DNA from: JAFNAG01 sp963721405
Lineage (GTDB): Bacteria; Acidobacteriota; UBA6911
Length of the DNA stretch: 64,000 nt
Assembly (NCBI GenBank): GCA_963721405.1
Contig: CAVRJA010000002.1
Coordinates: 310,001 to 374,000, forward strand
Direction of reading: 5' to 3'
A program made the position numbers and the translations under genes. The notes under the pieces were generated by a model. The model made no database searches, had not been told where the DNA came from, and saw only the letters and a list, made by a program, of their open reading frames with translations. Positions 62,152 through 64,000 of this stretch are shown here, piece after piece (position 1 is the stretch's first letter; every line of letters starts with the position of its first letter).

Positions 62152-62814
62152 CTACTTTGCCCTGTAGATGTGGAAGAAGTTATCCGGGACGAAGCTGTAC
62201 TCCCCCGTCTTTACAAATCCGGCGGCGGCAATCCACTGCTCCAGATCCTGTAAGGTGAAGCGCATGGATTCGTGCCCCGCCGGCCAGTTTTTTACAAAAT
62301 CCAGGATGGCGAGCCGCGCGCCCGGCTTCAGCACGGCCTTCACGTTTGACAGGTAAGCCTGGCGGTTCGCGATGTGATGCAGCGTGTCACAGACGAAAAC
62401 CAGGTCGACCGACTGTGGCGGAAGTCCCGGGGAGTTCTGTCTCCCCAGGATCGTTGTGAAGTTGGCGATGCCCTGTTCGCGCGAGGTCCGGGCGACGTGC
62501 TCCAATAACTGCGGATCGATGTCGACTGCGAATACCCATCCGCGTGGCAGCACTGTCTTCGCCAGCGGCCTCGTGAAAAGCCCGGAACCCGATCCGATAT
62601 CGGCCACAACACTGCCGGACTTCAGCCCCAGCGCTGCGATGATCTTTTCCGGCCGAAGGCGGTCGATGCGATGCGGGTCTTCGAGAATCTTGATGTATTC
62701 TTTGGCGGGCGGCTGAGTGTATTGTGTCGTCGGTGACAGCTGCGGGCACGCAACCAGAACCAGCACGGCCCAGAATGCGCCGCGCAAGAAATCTCTCCTT
62801 GGCATTTCATTCAT
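62152..62814 (-). CDS. Exported class I SAM-dependent methyltransferase-like protein
   Basis: A 220-residue Rossmann-type methyltransferase with motif I VADIGSGSGLFTRPLA (about 74), VDIDPQLLEHVA, SVDLVFVCDTLHHI and LKPGARLAILDFVKNWP. Unusually, the N-terminus (MNEMPRRDFLRGAFWAVLVL, then VACPQL) is a signal peptide, with a possible lipobox Cys and a twin-Arg-like RRDFLRG. ATG at 62814 with GGAGG upstream. The substrate and compartment are unclear. Confidence 0.82.
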   Translation of the reverse strand: MNEMPRRDFLRGAFWAVLVLVACPQLSPTTQYTQPPAKEYIKILEDPHRIDRLRPEKIIAALGLKSGSVVADIGSGSGLFTRPLAKTVLPRGWVFAVDIDPQLLEHVARTSREQGIANFTTILGRQNSPGLPPQSVDLVFVCDTLHHIANRQAYLSNVKAVLKPGARLAILDFVKNWPAGHESMRFTLQDLEQWIAAAGFVKTGEYSFVPDNFFHIYRAK

Positions 62815-62910
62815 GCGATCCGCCTCCTCCCCCAAAATATCCGGCATCCACAAGACCTATGCAAGTGCAGGCAAGGCTGGGGCAAGGAGGATACCGAGCA
62901 AGAGTCGCGC

Positions 62911-63861
62911 CTATCGGGACTTCTCGATGCTGTGAATGCCGCTCAGATCGATCGTCAATCGGCCGTCCCCGGAAGGGCGATTGAAGATGTTGCTGAATCT
63001 TGCGCCCCAAACGACCTCATGAGCCTTATAGGACGATCTTGCATGCACGGTCTGCGAGAAGGTATCGTCGATGCCCGTCAACAAAATCAGAAACTCCGCG
63101 TCCGTCTCACGAAGATCCTTGTCCGTGAGTCCTACAAGCGGGCTCGAGGGGTCGATCGGATGCACTATCGTCCAGCTCAACGGGAAAAATGCTACCTTGC
63201 GCCGCTCCAGGGCCAGGTCGTAAAACCGACGCACATCGGCGCCGTCGTTTCTTTCCATGCGACTGAAGAGAACCTTGGCTCCCAATTCGATGATCTGGTT
63301 GCTGCGCTGATTCGCAATGCGGAACTCGAATGCGGACATGCCTCGATAAGGGGCGATAATGGCGGTGTCACTGAAAAGAATTCTGGCTGTGGGGCGCGAG
63401 AAACGCGCGAACAGCAACCCGGTAACTATAGCAAAACCGAGCAGTCCCACAAGAGATTCGATCGTAACCAGAATATTCGCCGGCAAGCCTGAAGGACTTA
63501 TATGCCCGTATCCGATCGTAGCGAGAGTCTGCACGCTGAAGAAGTAGGCGCGGAGAAACTCGTTGTGAACCTGTCCCTCTTGTAATCCTGCCAATGCCCC
63601 CGGCCCGCACAGAACGTAGGCGCATGCAAAAAGCACATTGACTATGAGGTAGGCGGACGAGGCCAGGGCGAGATACAATCCCCAGGACATGGTGAGCAGC
63701 GCATGATAGGGGCTCATTGACGTCCAGAAGCCCAGCCCGGTCCGCGCTACACTGAAGCTCCCGTCCCGGTTGAGCAGCCGTTCTCGGCTTTCGCGTGCGA
63801 CGACGCTTCCAAAACCGAGGTCTCGCTCCTCTTCCCCCCAAGAGGCAGGCTCGGCTGACAT
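62911..63861 (-). CDS. Inward-rectifier-type potassium channel (KirBac-like)
   Basis: A 316-residue channel. Two membrane helices (YLIVNVLFACAYVLCGPGAL; ANILVTIESLVGLLGFAIVT) enclose the pore with selectivity filter TLATIGYGHISP. The C-terminal half is the immunoglobulin-like Kir cytoplasmic domain (PTARILFSDTAIIAPYRGMS, FEFRIANQRSNQI, FPLSWTIVHPIDPSSPL). Start ATG at 63861 (MSAEPASWGEEE); the frame extends to 63990 without conserved sequence. Conducts K+ in the inner membrane. The 139 nt to the window end show nothing further. Confidence 0.93.
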   Translation of the reverse strand: MSAEPASWGEEERDLGFGSVVARESRERLLNRDGSFSVARTGLGFWTSMSPYHALLTMSWGLYLALASSAYLIVNVLFACAYVLCGPGALAGLQEGQVHNEFLRAYFFSVQTLATIGYGHISPSGLPANILVTIESLVGLLGFAIVTGLLFARFSRPTARILFSDTAIIAPYRGMSAFEFRIANQRSNQIIELGAKVLFSRMERNDGADVRRFYDLALERRKVAFFPLSWTIVHPIDPSSPLVGLTDKDLRETDAEFLILLTGIDDTFSQTVHARSSYKAHEVVWGARFSNIFNRPSGDGRLTIDLSGIHSIEKSR

Positions 63862-64000
63862 AACCGCGTTTCCTGTGGTGATATCTGTTCGGTTCGCCAA
63901 GTTCGATCCCGAGTTTTTGACGGCCTGGGGCAAACATCGGAGCTGCAGGCTCTTTACATAGTGGCATTCGGCAAGACGATGAGCAACCACCTCTGTAACC

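Overview
The window looks like chromosomal core and accessory DNA of an Acidobacteriota-like bacterium. It is GC-rich, carries a GWxTD-domain lipoprotein-type gene, a remnant of a MacB-like (acidobacterial duplicated permease type) ABC permease, an Hfq with long tails, and housekeeping gene orders seen in that phylum. This placement is inference; no rRNA or tRNA gene is present to confirm it.

Layout. 1-4400 (minus): the rimP-nusA-infB translation/transcription operon with a sigma-70 promoter and a leader hairpin; infB runs off the left edge. 4532-9324 (minus): a four-gene ABC-2 exporter operon (ATPase, permease, GldG-like protein, DUF4340 protein). 9475-11863: rpoD-type sigma factor behind a long structured leader, convergent with an HU gene across a bidirectional terminator. 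12164-19706 (plus): a glycogen/alpha-glucan operon (GH57, GT35 phosphorylase, galT, glgA) ending in a lone receiver protein. 20146-27255: glutaryl-CoA dehydrogenase, serine hydrolase, small Cys-rich protein, glycerate 2-kinase, AI-2E-family transporter and a Cys/Met PLP enzyme. 27513-37776: YtxH-like pair, fabH, histidine degradation (FTCD, hutI) with a receiver-PP2C phosphatase, a Memo-type protein with a PqqD-like N-terminus, a DHH phosphoesterase and an acyl-CoA dehydrogenase. 38027-41586: a MacAB-like efflux set. 41984-48495: GWxTD protein, two GT2 glycosyltransferases and dTDP-rhamnose genes (rfbB carries two frameshifts). 48841-56503: smpB, leucyl aminopeptidase, DUF2007, pdxA, hfq, TPR protein, holB-tmk and the YggS PLP protein. 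57410-63861: GT39 membrane glycosyltransferase, DUF2007, zinc-ribbon protein, outer-membrane protein, panD, permease remnant, an exported methyltransferase and a KirBac-like K+ channel.

The most unusual content is between genes. At least six intergenic regions (24543-24813, 36291-36598, 41727-41871, 48502-48660, 56926-57320, 59146-59191) hold paired, oppositely oriented arrays of degenerate 6- or 7-base words (for example GGAGTCA, YTCRGAC, NTGGAC, GGGTGYY, CACGAAA). The arms can fold into long hairpins, some keep unit-specific variants in matched order in both arms, and different elements share modules with each other. Several lie directly at gene 3' ends, and one supplies the last codons and stop of a membrane protein. 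Two further structures stand out: a 242-bp MITE-like element (about 19906-20147) that supplies the gcdH stop codon, and a 260-bp inverted pair of hairpin cassettes (49382-49642) whose stems differ by compensatory changes. Sigma-70 promoters with 17-bp spacers are readable in front of many genes, including one with full consensus boxes at 41913-41941.
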